A stretch of 64,000 nucleotides of DNA from G958296245 sp965262055. Lineage in GTDB: Bacteria > Chloroflexota > Dehalococcoidia > Lucifugimonadales > G958296245. Positions 29,670 through 38,327 of this stretch are shown one piece after another. Location: assembly GCA_965262055.1 (NCBI GenBank), contig CBDHEI010000002.1, positions 2,480,001 to 2,544,000 on the forward strand, given 5' to 3'. Each line of letters begins with the position of its first letter. Positions within the stretch are counted from its first letter, which is position 1. The position numbers and the translations under genes were made by a program. The notes below the pieces were generated by a model that saw only the letters and a program-made list of their open reading frames with translations, searched no databases and was not told where the DNA came from.

Positions 29670-32477
29670 TCACGACCGTTTCTTCTTCCTACCTTTCAAT
29701 CCTCGACGTCGCCTCTTACGATTCTTGTTCATCCTGTTCGCCTTTTCTGCCTTTAGCCTCTCGAATTGTCTCCTTTCAGATTGAGACAGTTCTTGATTTG
29801 CCTGACGAATAGCCGAAGATGCTTTGACCCTCTTCAATTCTCTTTCTTGTCTGTCAATCGTCTGTCGAGCGTGACGTGGCATTAATGTTAGAATTTCCAA
29901 GTCGTCGAGCGGCTCTTGAAAAGCGTGCTCTGGATTTTCTCCCAATTCGTTTGCAATCAAAATCTTGTGTTGTTCGACGATCTTCGGGTACTCTTCTTTG
30001 GCCGCAGATATCGTACTGCTAAATACAGTCCTCAGTTTCTTGCGGTCCACAAACTCAATGCCTCTTTCTGACAATTCCCACAATAATCCATCCATTAAAA
30101 TGGGGAGTTCTGACTCCTCGAAAGGCATAATTGTTCCCAATAAATGAAACAGGACATCTTGCCGTATTGTGAGTGGAAGGCCGACCGAGTTCAAGCGGTC
30201 GATGAAGCGGCTGTTTGACACGAAGAATACTCCGTTCGAAGTCCCTCCATCGACGGTATATTGTTTGTCTCTCAACTTTTGAACCAGGATCACCACTTCA
30301 GCTTCTGCCGATACCTGCCGATCGTGTCGGAAACTGTTGGATTGCCGTCTCTTGTCTTCTATCTGAGTCCTTAGTTCCTCTATTTCTGCGTAATCTTCTT
30401 GGACAAACCCTGGCACTTCAGCCAGTTGCATTAGCCGCACGCCATATTTCCGAATCAATTGGTCACAATCATCAATAGTTGCCGGAGTGCTCTTGAAGCC
30501 ACATCGCTGTTGCATATATAACTCGAACTCTGTGCTAGTGATAGAGCCTTCTGCATATTCCTCAGCGAATCCACTCAGAAAGACGTTTGGTCCTTGTCCA
30601 TCCTTTCCCGCGAGCTTATTAAATATGCCAACGCTAGTCGCTCCCCCTGCATCGGTTATTGCCCTAGTCGCATAGGCGGCGTGCTCGCGGACTTCTTCTA
30701 AGAGCTTAGGCGTTGTGATTCCTTTTGCTCCAATTCGTTCAATTCGGCCCATCAAGTCCACTGCTGCTCTATGGCCTGTTCCCGATATCGCAAGCAACGG
30801 TATTAGACTTGTGGAGTCTAATACTAACGTCATACCCTGTAGCGCTTCAGTTCTAGACTTGAGGGTGTTCTGGTCAACGCCCAAGAGATGAACCCCGAGC
30901 CGAGCTTGTAGTAGTAACCCGCATTGTTTTGCTTCAGCTCCGCTGGGAGCGGTAAGAACTCCTTGAACAACTTTTACGAGTGCCCGTGCGGAATCGGCGT
31001 CTGACAATCGATCAAAGAATCCTGGTAGCGCTTGTAACAAAGCAACCATCTGAAAATCTCGAGCCCCGACGTCGGGAGCATTCAGCACCATTGCAACGCC
31101 TAGCGAACGTTTTTCGATACACTCCTCAAAGAATAAACCGGCAGTTATTGCGACTTCGCCAGCAGCGTTCGCGTTTTCACCAACGTGTTGGTCAGCCCTG
31201 GAAGCTAGCGACGCTCGAAATTGATCACGGATTCGGCTAGCGACACCAGTTCGTTCTGCCACGAAGGAGTCACCGGCGACGGTGAGCCGAATCAAGGTAT
31301 CGTGTCCTGCAGTGTCAACTGTAACCAGGCCACGGTCTTCCAGTTGGCTTACAATCGATTCAATTTCTTCTGAAGATTGGGCATCGGAGGCCTGAGTCTC
31401 TCCTGAAATCTGACTTGCTATGCGTCCGACATCAGCGCGGAGATCGTTTAGAGTCACCGAGTTCTGATGTTTGGTGACAGAAAGGATCCGAGCGGACAAC
31501 AGCAACTTTGATGCCTCCGCTTGGACGCCGTTTGGGTCTTGGAGAACAAGGCTGTTATAAATTAGCAAGCCAGTCGTGTCAGGGTCGTATGAGGGCACAG
31601 GCCTTGGAAGCTGACCATAGTTCACCGAACGCCTCACGATCATGGAGCTATAAACATCCAACAAATCTCGGAGACCAACGTGAGTGTCCTGAACAATAGG
31701 ATATCGTTTTATCTCAATATTGTAGAGGTCCCGTAATTCTTGGAGGTCGGCTTCGTCTTGTGAATCATCTCTTGATCCAAGAAATGCATAGATCGGCCGC
31801 TCTGGAACAGTGTAGCGGCCCGCCAATTTCAACAATCTCAGGATTTCTGGGTCACGGAGTCCAAATCCGACGAGCACGAGCCTCCGTTGCGTCAAGAATG
31901 ATTTGAGTTGTTGTTGAAGAGAAGAACCGTCGAGGTACAGATCGTCATAGTCCTTCGATCCTATAACCAAGGTCGACTCGGTATCGGGCAAGCGAGCGGA
32001 ACCGTGAATGTGCCATACAATGTCTCTCACATCACCTGAAACTTTTCTTACCTCGCTCGGTTGATTCCCAACTGGTATCCAACCGAGAGACTTGTTGATG
32101 CCGAGTGCTGCTTCAAGCAAATCATCGTAGTTTGTAGTCAAGTAGCCGGCAGCAGGCCAATCGGCTAAGAGTTTAGTCAGGTCGCCAGGTTCCTGCGTCT
32201 TCTCAAGAATTATGTGCCTCACCACGTCCATCACGTCCGCTTGTCCAACAATGTCCTGCATCCGCTGGAAACACTGGGCAAAGTCGTTACGCTCCTGCCC
32301 TTTTCGGAAGCGAATGTCCTTTTTGACCTTTGTTTGATCGTGAGAGGCTAGTCGATCGAAAGTTAGTGTGACCAAGCTGGCCCACGAGGGTAACCCAGCC
32401 TCTACCGAAACCCCGCTGCCAATAAGCACCCAGGCATTTCCACTGTTGATAAGGTCTAACAACTCTGTGTCTATCAT
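29670..32477 (-). CDS. SIR2-domain protein with winged-helix-like and PIN-like regions (defence candidate)
   Basis: 935 aa. Residues 10-275 form a SIR2-like NAD-binding domain: VLIGSGVSVEAGLP at 17-30, TTNYDDLLE with Asn116/Asp118, the catalytic-type His158 in WHIHGS, and GFGLRDPEI at 204-212. Residues about 324-410 look like a winged helix. Residues 550-600 (LVLDSTSLIPLLA, then PKLLEEVREHA) plus FFVSNSRFID at 751-760 resemble a PIN nuclease with a changed last acid. The C-terminus is very basic. SIR2 NADases are common effectors of phage defence. Base composition is clearly AT-richer than its neighbours, a sign of transfer. No partner gene is adjacent. Confidence 0.8.
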   Translation of the reverse strand: MIDTELLDLINSGNAWVLIGSGVSVEAGLPSWASLVTLTFDRLASHDQTKVKKDIRFRKGQERNDFAQCFQRMQDIVGQADVMDVVRHIILEKTQEPGDLTKLLADWPAAGYLTTNYDDLLEAALGINKSLGWIPVGNQPSEVRKVSGDVRDIVWHIHGSARLPDTESTLVIGSKDYDDLYLDGSSLQQQLKSFLTQRRLVLVGFGLRDPEILRLLKLAGRYTVPERPIYAFLGSRDDSQDEADLQELRDLYNIEIKRYPIVQDTHVGLRDLLDVYSSMIVRRSVNYGQLPRPVPSYDPDTTGLLIYNSLVLQDPNGVQAEASKLLLSARILSVTKHQNSVTLNDLRADVGRIASQISGETQASDAQSSEEIESIVSQLEDRGLVTVDTAGHDTLIRLTVAGDSFVAERTGVASRIRDQFRASLASRADQHVGENANAAGEVAITAGLFFEECIEKRSLGVAMVLNAPDVGARDFQMVALLQALPGFFDRLSDADSARALVKVVQGVLTAPSGAEAKQCGLLLQARLGVHLLGVDQNTLKSRTEALQGMTLVLDSTSLIPLLAISGTGHRAAVDLMGRIERIGAKGITTPKLLEEVREHAAYATRAITDAGGATSVGIFNKLAGKDGQGPNVFLSGFAEEYAEGSITSTEFELYMQQRCGFKSTPATIDDCDQLIRKYGVRLMQLAEVPGFVQEDYAEIEELRTQIEDKRRQSNSFRHDRQVSAEAEVVILVQKLRDKQYTVDGGTSNGVFFVSNSRFIDRLNSVGLPLTIRQDVLFHLLGTIMPFEESELPILMDGLLWELSERGIEFVDRKKLRTVFSSTISAAKEEYPKIVEQHKILIANELGENPEHAFQEPLDDLEILTLMPRHARQTIDRQERELKRVKASSAIRQANQELSQSERRQFERLKAEKANRMNKNRKRRRRGLKGRKKKRS

Positions 32478-32551
32478 TTCACGTCTCCGCTTGCGTGGTA
32501 TTGCGCGATAGGTTCTCGACCTTGGGTGCTTGAGTTTGCGGCCCTTTAGTT

Positions 32552-32588
32552 ATGATACATGAGAGAGCAGCCAAAAAATGATACATGA
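32552..32588 (-). promoter_or_regulatory. Direct repeats upstream of the SIR2 gene, possible operator
   Basis: ATGATACATGA occurs at 32552-32562 and 32578-32588, 26 bp apart, about 75 bp before the SIR2 gene start, with a weaker AATGATATG just beyond. Spacing and position suit a regulator site over the promoter; the regulator is unknown. Confidence 0.4.
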
Positions 32589-32824
32589 CGAATGATATGT
32601 TGTGCTAGTGTGCGTGAGTCCCTCATATGATCGGCGACTGCCCTGCTCGGGGCACCGGGCACCATCACAGCTAGTGGGAGAATCCCCAGTAGGGATCAGC
32701 CAGTAGGGTGAATGTGCCTCTGAATCGCCCATGAGCCTGCCGCCCCCGCCGCGCCTGCCGCCCATGAACCTGAGCACGCCCCAGACGCGGAACGACCGCA
32801 CTCGCCGACTAGGCCGGGCTGGAG

Positions 32825-33061
32825 TTGTCCGATATTCTGCCCTTGATGGACACCGGGCGACTGCCAGCCGACGACCTGCAGGAGTTGATGCACGAATTGC
32901 CACTGGACGATATCGGCGGGCTGCTGGATTCGGCGTGGGAGGAGGTTGCGGGCCCGAACGAACCCACCCGACACCTGGCGGGCCAGGTGGTGAATGCCGC
33001 CAATGTCGCATTGCGAGCTGACCTCACGGTACTCGCCATCTATGGGGCAGCCCGCTGTTAG
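32825..33061 (+). CDS. Possible small acidic protein or remnant
   Basis: 78 codons from a TTG: SDILPLMDTGRLPADDLQEL, DDIGGLLDSAWEEVAG, then VVNAANVALRADLTVLAIYG. The composition is protein-like, but there is no clear ribosome site and no family resemblance. It may be part of a larger gene lost on the left. Confidence 0.3.
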   Translation: MSDILPLMDTGRLPADDLQELMHELPLDDIGGLLDSAWEEVAGPNEPTRHLAGQVVNAANVALRADLTVLAIYGAARC

Positions 33062-33102
33062 ATTGTGTGCGACCGCCCGCGCTAGCGTGTGGAGAGACCA
33101 GA

Positions 33103-33258
33103 ATGTCGAGCATGCATGACTGCGTTGTGGTGGGCACCGGCGCCTCCGGACTCCTTGCGGTGGTCACCCTCTCGGAGGTGGACAGCGACGTGGTCGTCCT
33201 AGAGGCCAGGGACCGAATCGGGGGCCGTGTGAACAACGACAATCATTCTTGCCGGTGA
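33103..33258 (+). pseudogene. N-terminal fragment of a flavin monoamine oxidase-type protein
   Basis: Starts with the FAD-binding VVVGTGASGLLAV dinucleotide fold and reaches VLEARDRIGGRVN, the signature of amine oxidase/phytoene desaturase-like flavoproteins. It breaks off at the IS21-type terminal repeats at about 33235. Only about 45 of the expected 400-500 residues remain. Confidence 0.75.
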
Positions 33259-33500
33259 CGACAACGATTGTTGCCGGTCCGTAGATAAGGATGGTCTGGT
33301 ACCCGGGAGGTGCCAGATTGGTCACGGATCAACAGGTAGTTGTACTGAGGCAGAAGTTGATGGAAGGCAAGACACAGCAGGCATCGGCGGCGTCAGCGGC
33401 CATGAGCGAGAGATCGGCGAGGAAGTGGCAGCGGGGATCGCTGCCGTCGGAGAGCAAGAAGGCCAGGCGGAGATGGAGAACAGGTAGTATTAGGAACAGC
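33236..33500 (+). mobile_element. IS21-type end with istA N-terminal fragment
   Basis: Two tandem units ACGACAATCATTCTTGCCGG and ACGACAACGATTGTTGCCGG (33236-33279) are followed by an IstA-like start (VTDQQVVVLRQKLMEGKTQQ, then ERSARKWQRGSLPSE). The same start, interrupted by IS1380 copy A, is at 43500-45560 on the other strand. The rest of istA is lost after about 33490. Confidence 0.7.
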
Positions 33501-33621
33501 TACGAGTCTGCCAGTTGGTACCACCTCCCATACCACCACCCGGGGGCGCTGCCGGTTCGAATTGGGTTTCAGAAGGGTGTCCGCGCGAGCGGTTTCTCCC
33601 ACGCGTTGAACTGCGCGGTCC

Positions 33622-34278
33622 CTACCTGACGGCGGCATGATCGAGGAGCATCAACGTTACATTCTCAGGGATTCTGCAACCTGCTTGATTAGATGCCATG
33701 TCGAAGATGCGCCGTACCATTGCGTCGGCGGGCGGGTCAAGCTCCAGCCTGGGGCGCTTTTTCGGCCCGTCCTGGATGTGGACCCGCTTGTAGCCGTAGG
33801 GGGCGTAGGCTGACATCCAGAAGCCTCGGGAAGCGGCCTCACGCATTCCCCTAGAAACCTCCTGGGCCAAATTCTCGCTGTAGAATTCGTCCACGCTCTC
33901 GATGATGGCCTCAAGGAGCCTGCCGGTGGCATTGTCCTCGGCCTGCTCGGTGATGGACACCACGCGGATGCCCTTGCGCCTGAGCATGGACTTGAAGGCG
34001 ACGGCGTGCTCCCGCTTCCTCGTGAACCTGGAGAACTTCCACACCAAGATTTCCTTGAAGGGGGCCTCTGGCTTGCCGGCCTCGTCCAGCATCTTCTGGA
34101 ACTGGGGCCGGTCGGCCACTCTTCCGCTCTCCGCCTCGTCCACGTACTCGCGGGCGACGAGATACCCGTTCTTCTCGGCGTAGTCCCTGAGCGCCCGCAG
34201 CTGGGCGGCCACGGACAGGTCCACGTCCTGACGGTCGCTGGAGACCCTGGCGTAGAGAGCCGCCGAGTGGGCGCTCAC
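33622..34278 (-). pseudogene. Truncated large serine recombinase
   Basis: 218 aa. The resolvase catalytic domain is complete (AALYARVSSDRQ with the nucleophilic Ser, EYVDEAESGRVADRPQ, ILVWKFSRFTR), and the recombinase domain begins (YAPYGYKRV). The protein then stops where about 250-300 more residues (zinc ribbon and coiled coil) are normal. Without the C-terminal DNA-binding part it is unlikely to integrate DNA. It faces away from the downstream HTH-helicase cassette and may be what brought that cassette in. Confidence 0.75.
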
Positions 34279-34336
34279 ATTGGAGCAGGAAAAGGAGGCC
34301 GAGCCGGTCGGCGCAGGGCGCTAGACCGCAACACAC

Positions 34337-34371
34337 AGGGGGAGGACACCGTAGTTCGGTGTCCTCCCCCT
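34337..34371 (+). terminator. Strong 15-bp hairpin
   Basis: AGGGGGAGGACACCG (34337-34351), loop TAGTT, CGGTGTCCTCCCCCT (34357-34371), a perfect stem. CCCTTTTTGCG follows about 20 bp later. It may be a terminator or a recombination-site hairpin beside the serine recombinase. The rest of 34372-34629 holds no gene. Confidence 0.5.
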
Positions 34372-34629
34372 GCGAGTCCATGTATGCAGCCCTTTTTGCG
34401 TTTCCGGTGAGGCCGCTCCGTCACTGGACAATGTACTCGCCTCTATCGGGTTTCAGCAGGTCTCTACCCGTGTCCGACCGTGCTGGGGGGCTGACTGACG
34501 TGGGCGCACTACGACAGTTAGTCAACATCCGGGCTAGGTAAGCGTCTCCGTTTGACCGCCCATGTACGCCGCCTTTTTTGGTTGCCAGAAACCTACACCC
34601 CTGTCTCAGAGTTTCCGAATCGCTGTAGA

Positions 34630-34658
34630 TTGACGGCAGATACCCGCAAAACTATACT
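34630..34658 (+). promoter_or_regulatory. Promoter of the HTH-helicase-methyltransferase cassette
   Basis: TTGACG (34630-34635), 17-bp spacer, TATACT (34653-34658), then AAGGAG at 34667-34672 ahead of the ATG at 34683. Among the best sigma-70 matches in the window. Confidence 0.7.
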
Positions 34659-34682
34659 TTCATTGTAAGGAGTTAGCAGGAC

Positions 34683-34919
34683 ATGGCGTCTGAAGAGGGT
34701 TGGGTCGGTATCGCTGACGTGGCTGCCCACCTGAGCGTAGGGAAGGACTCCATATACCGCTGGGTTGACTCAAAAAACTTCCCAGCGCACAAAGTGGGGA
34801 GGCTCCTACGCTTTCGGCTTTCGGAAGTAGACGAGTGGGTGAGGGCCGGGGGTGGCAATAGGCAGAAGACTCATCAAGGTCGCGGGGCGACACTGGCCGA
34901 AAGGCCGGATAACAGGTAG
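34683..34919 (+). CDS. Excisionase/MerR-type HTH protein
   Basis: 78 aa. GIADVAAHLSVGKDSIYRWV followed by FPAHKVGRLLRFRLSEVDEW is the HTH_17 (helix_turn_helix, excisionase family) fold. Such single-HTH genes often head restriction or defence operons and probably act as a regulator or DNA adaptor here. It is the first gene after a strong promoter, 6 bp before the helicase gene. The C-terminal 20 residues are basic. Confidence 0.75.
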   Translation: MASEEGWVGIADVAAHLSVGKDSIYRWVDSKNFPAHKVGRLLRFRLSEVDEWVRAGGGNRQKTHQGRGATLAERPDNR

Positions 34920-34925
34920 GCGTTT

Positions 34926-37900
34926 ATGCCGCGTATCTTTGACAACCTTGCGTCTGACACCAGTCTCCTGCACGCGTTGCGGGAGACCTTGGACCTGTCG
35001 TCACGGGCGGACTTCTGCGTCGGCTACTTCAACCTGCGCGGTTGGGGTGGTCTTGCTCCGCTGGTGGACCGTTGGCAGTCGGATGACGGACCGTGCCGCG
35101 TGCTCATCGGGATGCAACGACTGCCGCACGAGGACCTCCGGGATGCTCTGAGCCTTGTCGACAGGCCCTCCAGCATGGACAACCAAACGGCGCATCGTCT
35201 GAGAGTCCAGTTGGCCGAGCAGCTTCGCCAGCAACTCACCATCGGCGCTCCTACCAACGCCGACGAGCGGACCCTACGGCAATTAGCTGGGCAACTTCGA
35301 TCCAAGAAGGTCGTCGTCAAGCTCTTCCTGCGCCACCCGCTGCACGCAAAGCTCTACCTTCTGTTTCGCAACGATCCCATAAACCCTATCGTCGGCTACC
35401 TGGGAAGCAGCAACCTGACCTTCGCCGGTCTGTCGGCACAGGGCGAGTTGAACGTGGACGTTCTCGACCACGACGCTACGCTCAAGCTCAAGCAATGGTT
35501 CGAGGACAGATGGAACGACCGGTTCTGCGTCGACATCACAGACGAACTGCTCCAGATCATCAAAGATAGCTGGGCACGGGAATCGCTGATACCTCCCTAC
35601 CACGTCTACCTCAAGATGGCCTACCACCTCTCCCACGAAGCTAGAGCCGGCCTTGCCGAGTTCAGGATTCCCAAAGTGTTCGGCGACCGGCTGTTCGACT
35701 TCCAAGCAGCCGCGGTCAAGATAGCGGCCCATCACCTGAACAAGCGCAACGGCGTGCTCATCGGGGACGTAGTAGGTCTTGGCAAGACGCTCATGGCCAC
35801 CGCCGTCGCCCGCATCTTCGAGGACGACTACGGGCTGGAGACGCTCATCATCTGCCCAAAGAACCTCGTCCCGATGTGGGAAGACTACGTGTATCAGTAC
35901 CAGCTACGGGCTAGAGTGCTGTCCCTGAGTAGGGTGCTCGGAGAGTTGCCGACCCTGCGCCGCTACCGGCTTGTCGTTATTGACGAAAGTCACAACCTTC
36001 GCAACCGCGAGGGCCGCCGCTACCGTGCCATCCAGGAGTACGTGCGCGCAAACGAGAGCAAGTGCATCCTCCTATCGGCCACGCCCTACAATAAGACGTA
36101 CTTGGACCTGTCCAGCCAACTCCGCATCTTCGTGGAGGAAGACCAGGACTTGGGCATCCGACCTGAACGACTCCTGCGGCAGTTGGGCGAGATCGAGTTC
36201 AGCAGGCGTCATCAGGCTTCGCCGCGCACCCTGGCGGCCTTTGACTTCAGCGAGTACGCCGACGACTGGCGCGATCTGATGCGCCTCTACCTCGTGCGCC
36301 GTACCCGCAGCTTCATCCAGGACAACTACGCGGAGACGGACCACGAGACCGGCCGGAAGTTCCTCACGTACGAGGACGGAACGAGGTCGTTCTTCCCGAC
36401 CCGCGTGCCAAAGACGGTCAAGTTCGCCATCGACGACTCCAATCCCAATGACCAATACGCGAAGCTATACTCGCCCAAGGTGGTCGACATAGTGAAGGAC
36501 CTCCATCTGCCCAGGTACGGCCTCGGCAACTATCTGCTGGATAACCCCGGAACGCCACCTAGTAAGGAAGAGGAGCGGCAGATCGACGACCTATCCCGAG
36601 CTGGCAAGCGGCTCATCGGGTTCTGCCGCACCAACCTGTTCAAGCGTCTGGAGAGCAGCGGCGCGGCCTTCCTGCAATCCGTAGAGCGGCACGTGCTCCG
36701 GAACTACGTCTTCCTCCACGCCATCACGAACGGCCTGCCATTGCCTCTTGGCACGCAGGACGCCGAGATGCTTGACTCCCGATTCACCGACGAGGACGCA
36801 GACCAGGCGAAGGGAGCTCTCTTCGACCCTGACGACGATGACCAGGAGGAAGCGGTCGAGAAGACCGGCGGCGCATGGACTGCCTCCGACTTCGAGGCGC
36901 GGGCAGCCCTGATATACACCGAGTACCAGGGCCGCTACAGTGGCCGCTTCAGATGGCTCCGCGCCGACCTATTCAAGAGTTCCCTTGAGAGCGAGCTTTT
37001 CTCTGACTCCAACGCCCTCCTGGACATACTTCAGACCTACGGGGCTTGGGACCCTGCCAAGGACGCCAAGCTCGACGCGCTCAACTCACTGCTGACGGAG
37101 ATCTTCCCAGACCAGAAGGTGCTGGTGTTCTCTCAATTCGCCGACACGGTTGACTACCTGGAAGCGCAACTCAAGAAGAGAGGGATGGAGGACATGGCGG
37201 GAGTTACCGGTAGCTCCGCCGACCCCACGGATTCGGCATGGCGATTCAGCCCAGACAGCAACCAGAGGCCGGGTCAGGGCAAACCGGAGCGGGAGCTTCG
37301 CGTCCTTGTCGCCACTGATGTGCTCAGCGAGGGCCAGAACCTTCAGGACTCCCACGTGGTCGTGAACTACGATCTGCCCTGGGCTATCATCCGACTCATC
37401 CAGCGTGCGGGTCGCGTCGACCGCATCGGGCAGAAGGCGGCGGAGATACTCTGTCACTCCTTTTTGCCCGCCGAGGGTGTTGAGCGCATCATCGACCTGC
37501 GCGGGCGTGTCCGGGAGCGGCTCAGGGAGAACGCTGAGGTGGTCGGTGCTGACGAGGCGTTCTTCGAGGACGAGGACGAAGACCACGATCAGGCTATCGT
37601 CAATCTGTACCACGAGCGAGCCGGCATCCTGGACGGCGACCCGGAGGGTGACGTAGACCTGGCGTCCCACGCCTACCAGATATGGAAGAATGCCATCGGC
37701 GCGGACCCATCGTTGGAGAAGGCCGTGGCCGACCTACCGGACGTCGTCTTCTCCTCACGGAAGCACATGCCTATCGCCCAACGACCCGAGGGCGTGCTCG
37801 TGTTCATGCGTACTTCCGATGGAAACGACGCCCTCGCCTACGTGGACCGGGAGGGCAGCAGCATCACCGAGTCGCAGCTTGAAATCCTGTCTGCCGCCGA

Positions 37901-38327
37901 GTGCAGGCCCGACACGCTGGCGCAGCCTCACCACGAGAGCCACCACGAGCTCGTTGCCGAGGGCGTCAGGCACGTCGTCAGAGAGGAGAAGCGAGTCGGC
38001 GGCCAGTTGGGACGACCGTCCGGCGCCCGCTTTCGCACCTACACTCGCCTCAAGGCCTACGCCGACTCCATCAAGGGTCAGCTATTCGATGTGGACGCTC
38101 TTCATAAGGCCATAGACGAAATCTACCGCTATCCTCTGCGCCCCTCGGCAGTGGACAGCCTGAACCGGCAGCTCCGTAGCGGCGTCTCCGACGACCAGTT
38201 GGCCGAAATCGTCATGTCGCTACGTGAGGAGGACAGGCTCTGCCTAACGGGGGACGCAGCCGTCGAGGCCCAGGAGCCACAGATCATCTGCTCCCTGGGC
38301 TTGTTCGATACGGAGGACGACTCCTGA
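34926..38327 (+). CDS. PLD-nuclease-like/SNF2-family helicase fusion
   Basis: 1133 aa. An N-terminal phospholipase D-like nuclease domain has the HxK motif in HPLHAKLYLL (about residue 139) followed by GSSNLTFAGL. An SF2/SNF2 helicase follows: Walker A GDVVGLGKTLMA near 281, DESH box VVIDESHNL near 351, ATPYN motif III near 382, the C-terminal lobe VLVFSQFADT near 732 and QRAGRVDRIGQ near 826. Family knowledge ties such PLD-SNF2 proteins to DNA-methyltransferase partners in defence islands (compare DISARM, where PLD and SNF2 are separate proteins). The stop overlaps the methyltransferase ATG by one base (TGATG). It appears intact. Confidence 0.85.
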   Translation: MPRIFDNLASDTSLLHALRETLDLSSRADFCVGYFNLRGWGGLAPLVDRWQSDDGPCRVLIGMQRLPHEDLRDALSLVDRPSSMDNQTAHRLRVQLAEQLRQQLTIGAPTNADERTLRQLAGQLRSKKVVVKLFLRHPLHAKLYLLFRNDPINPIVGYLGSSNLTFAGLSAQGELNVDVLDHDATLKLKQWFEDRWNDRFCVDITDELLQIIKDSWARESLIPPYHVYLKMAYHLSHEARAGLAEFRIPKVFGDRLFDFQAAAVKIAAHHLNKRNGVLIGDVVGLGKTLMATAVARIFEDDYGLETLIICPKNLVPMWEDYVYQYQLRARVLSLSRVLGELPTLRRYRLVVIDESHNLRNREGRRYRAIQEYVRANESKCILLSATPYNKTYLDLSSQLRIFVEEDQDLGIRPERLLRQLGEIEFSRRHQASPRTLAAFDFSEYADDWRDLMRLYLVRRTRSFIQDNYAETDHETGRKFLTYEDGTRSFFPTRVPKTVKFAIDDSNPNDQYAKLYSPKVVDIVKDLHLPRYGLGNYLLDNPGTPPSKEEERQIDDLSRAGKRLIGFCRTNLFKRLESSGAAFLQSVERHVLRNYVFLHAITNGLPLPLGTQDAEMLDSRFTDEDADQAKGALFDPDDDDQEEAVEKTGGAWTASDFEARAALIYTEYQGRYSGRFRWLRADLFKSSLESELFSDSNALLDILQTYGAWDPAKDAKLDALNSLLTEIFPDQKVLVFSQFADTVDYLEAQLKKRGMEDMAGVTGSSADPTDSAWRFSPDSNQRPGQGKPERELRVLVATDVLSEGQNLQDSHVVVNYDLPWAIIRLIQRAGRVDRIGQKAAEILCHSFLPAEGVERIIDLRGRVRERLRENAEVVGADEAFFEDEDEDHDQAIVNLYHERAGILDGDPEGDVDLASHAYQIWKNAIGADPSLEKAVADLPDVVFSSRKHMPIAQRPEGVLVFMRTSDGNDALAYVDREGSSITESQLEILSAAECRPDTLAQPHHESHHELVAEGVRHVVREEKRVGGQLGRPSGARFRTYTRLKAYADSIKGQLFDVDALHKAIDEIYRYPLRPSAVDSLNRQLRSGVSDDQLAEIVMSLREEDRLCLTGDAAVEAQEPQIICSLGLFDTEDDS

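Noticed and set aside
33540..33580. GCCGGTTCGAATTGGG near 33550 considered as attR of the tRNA-Arg island
   Set aside because: Only the generic GGTTCGAAT T-loop word is shared; the flanking bases of the tRNA 3' end do not match.
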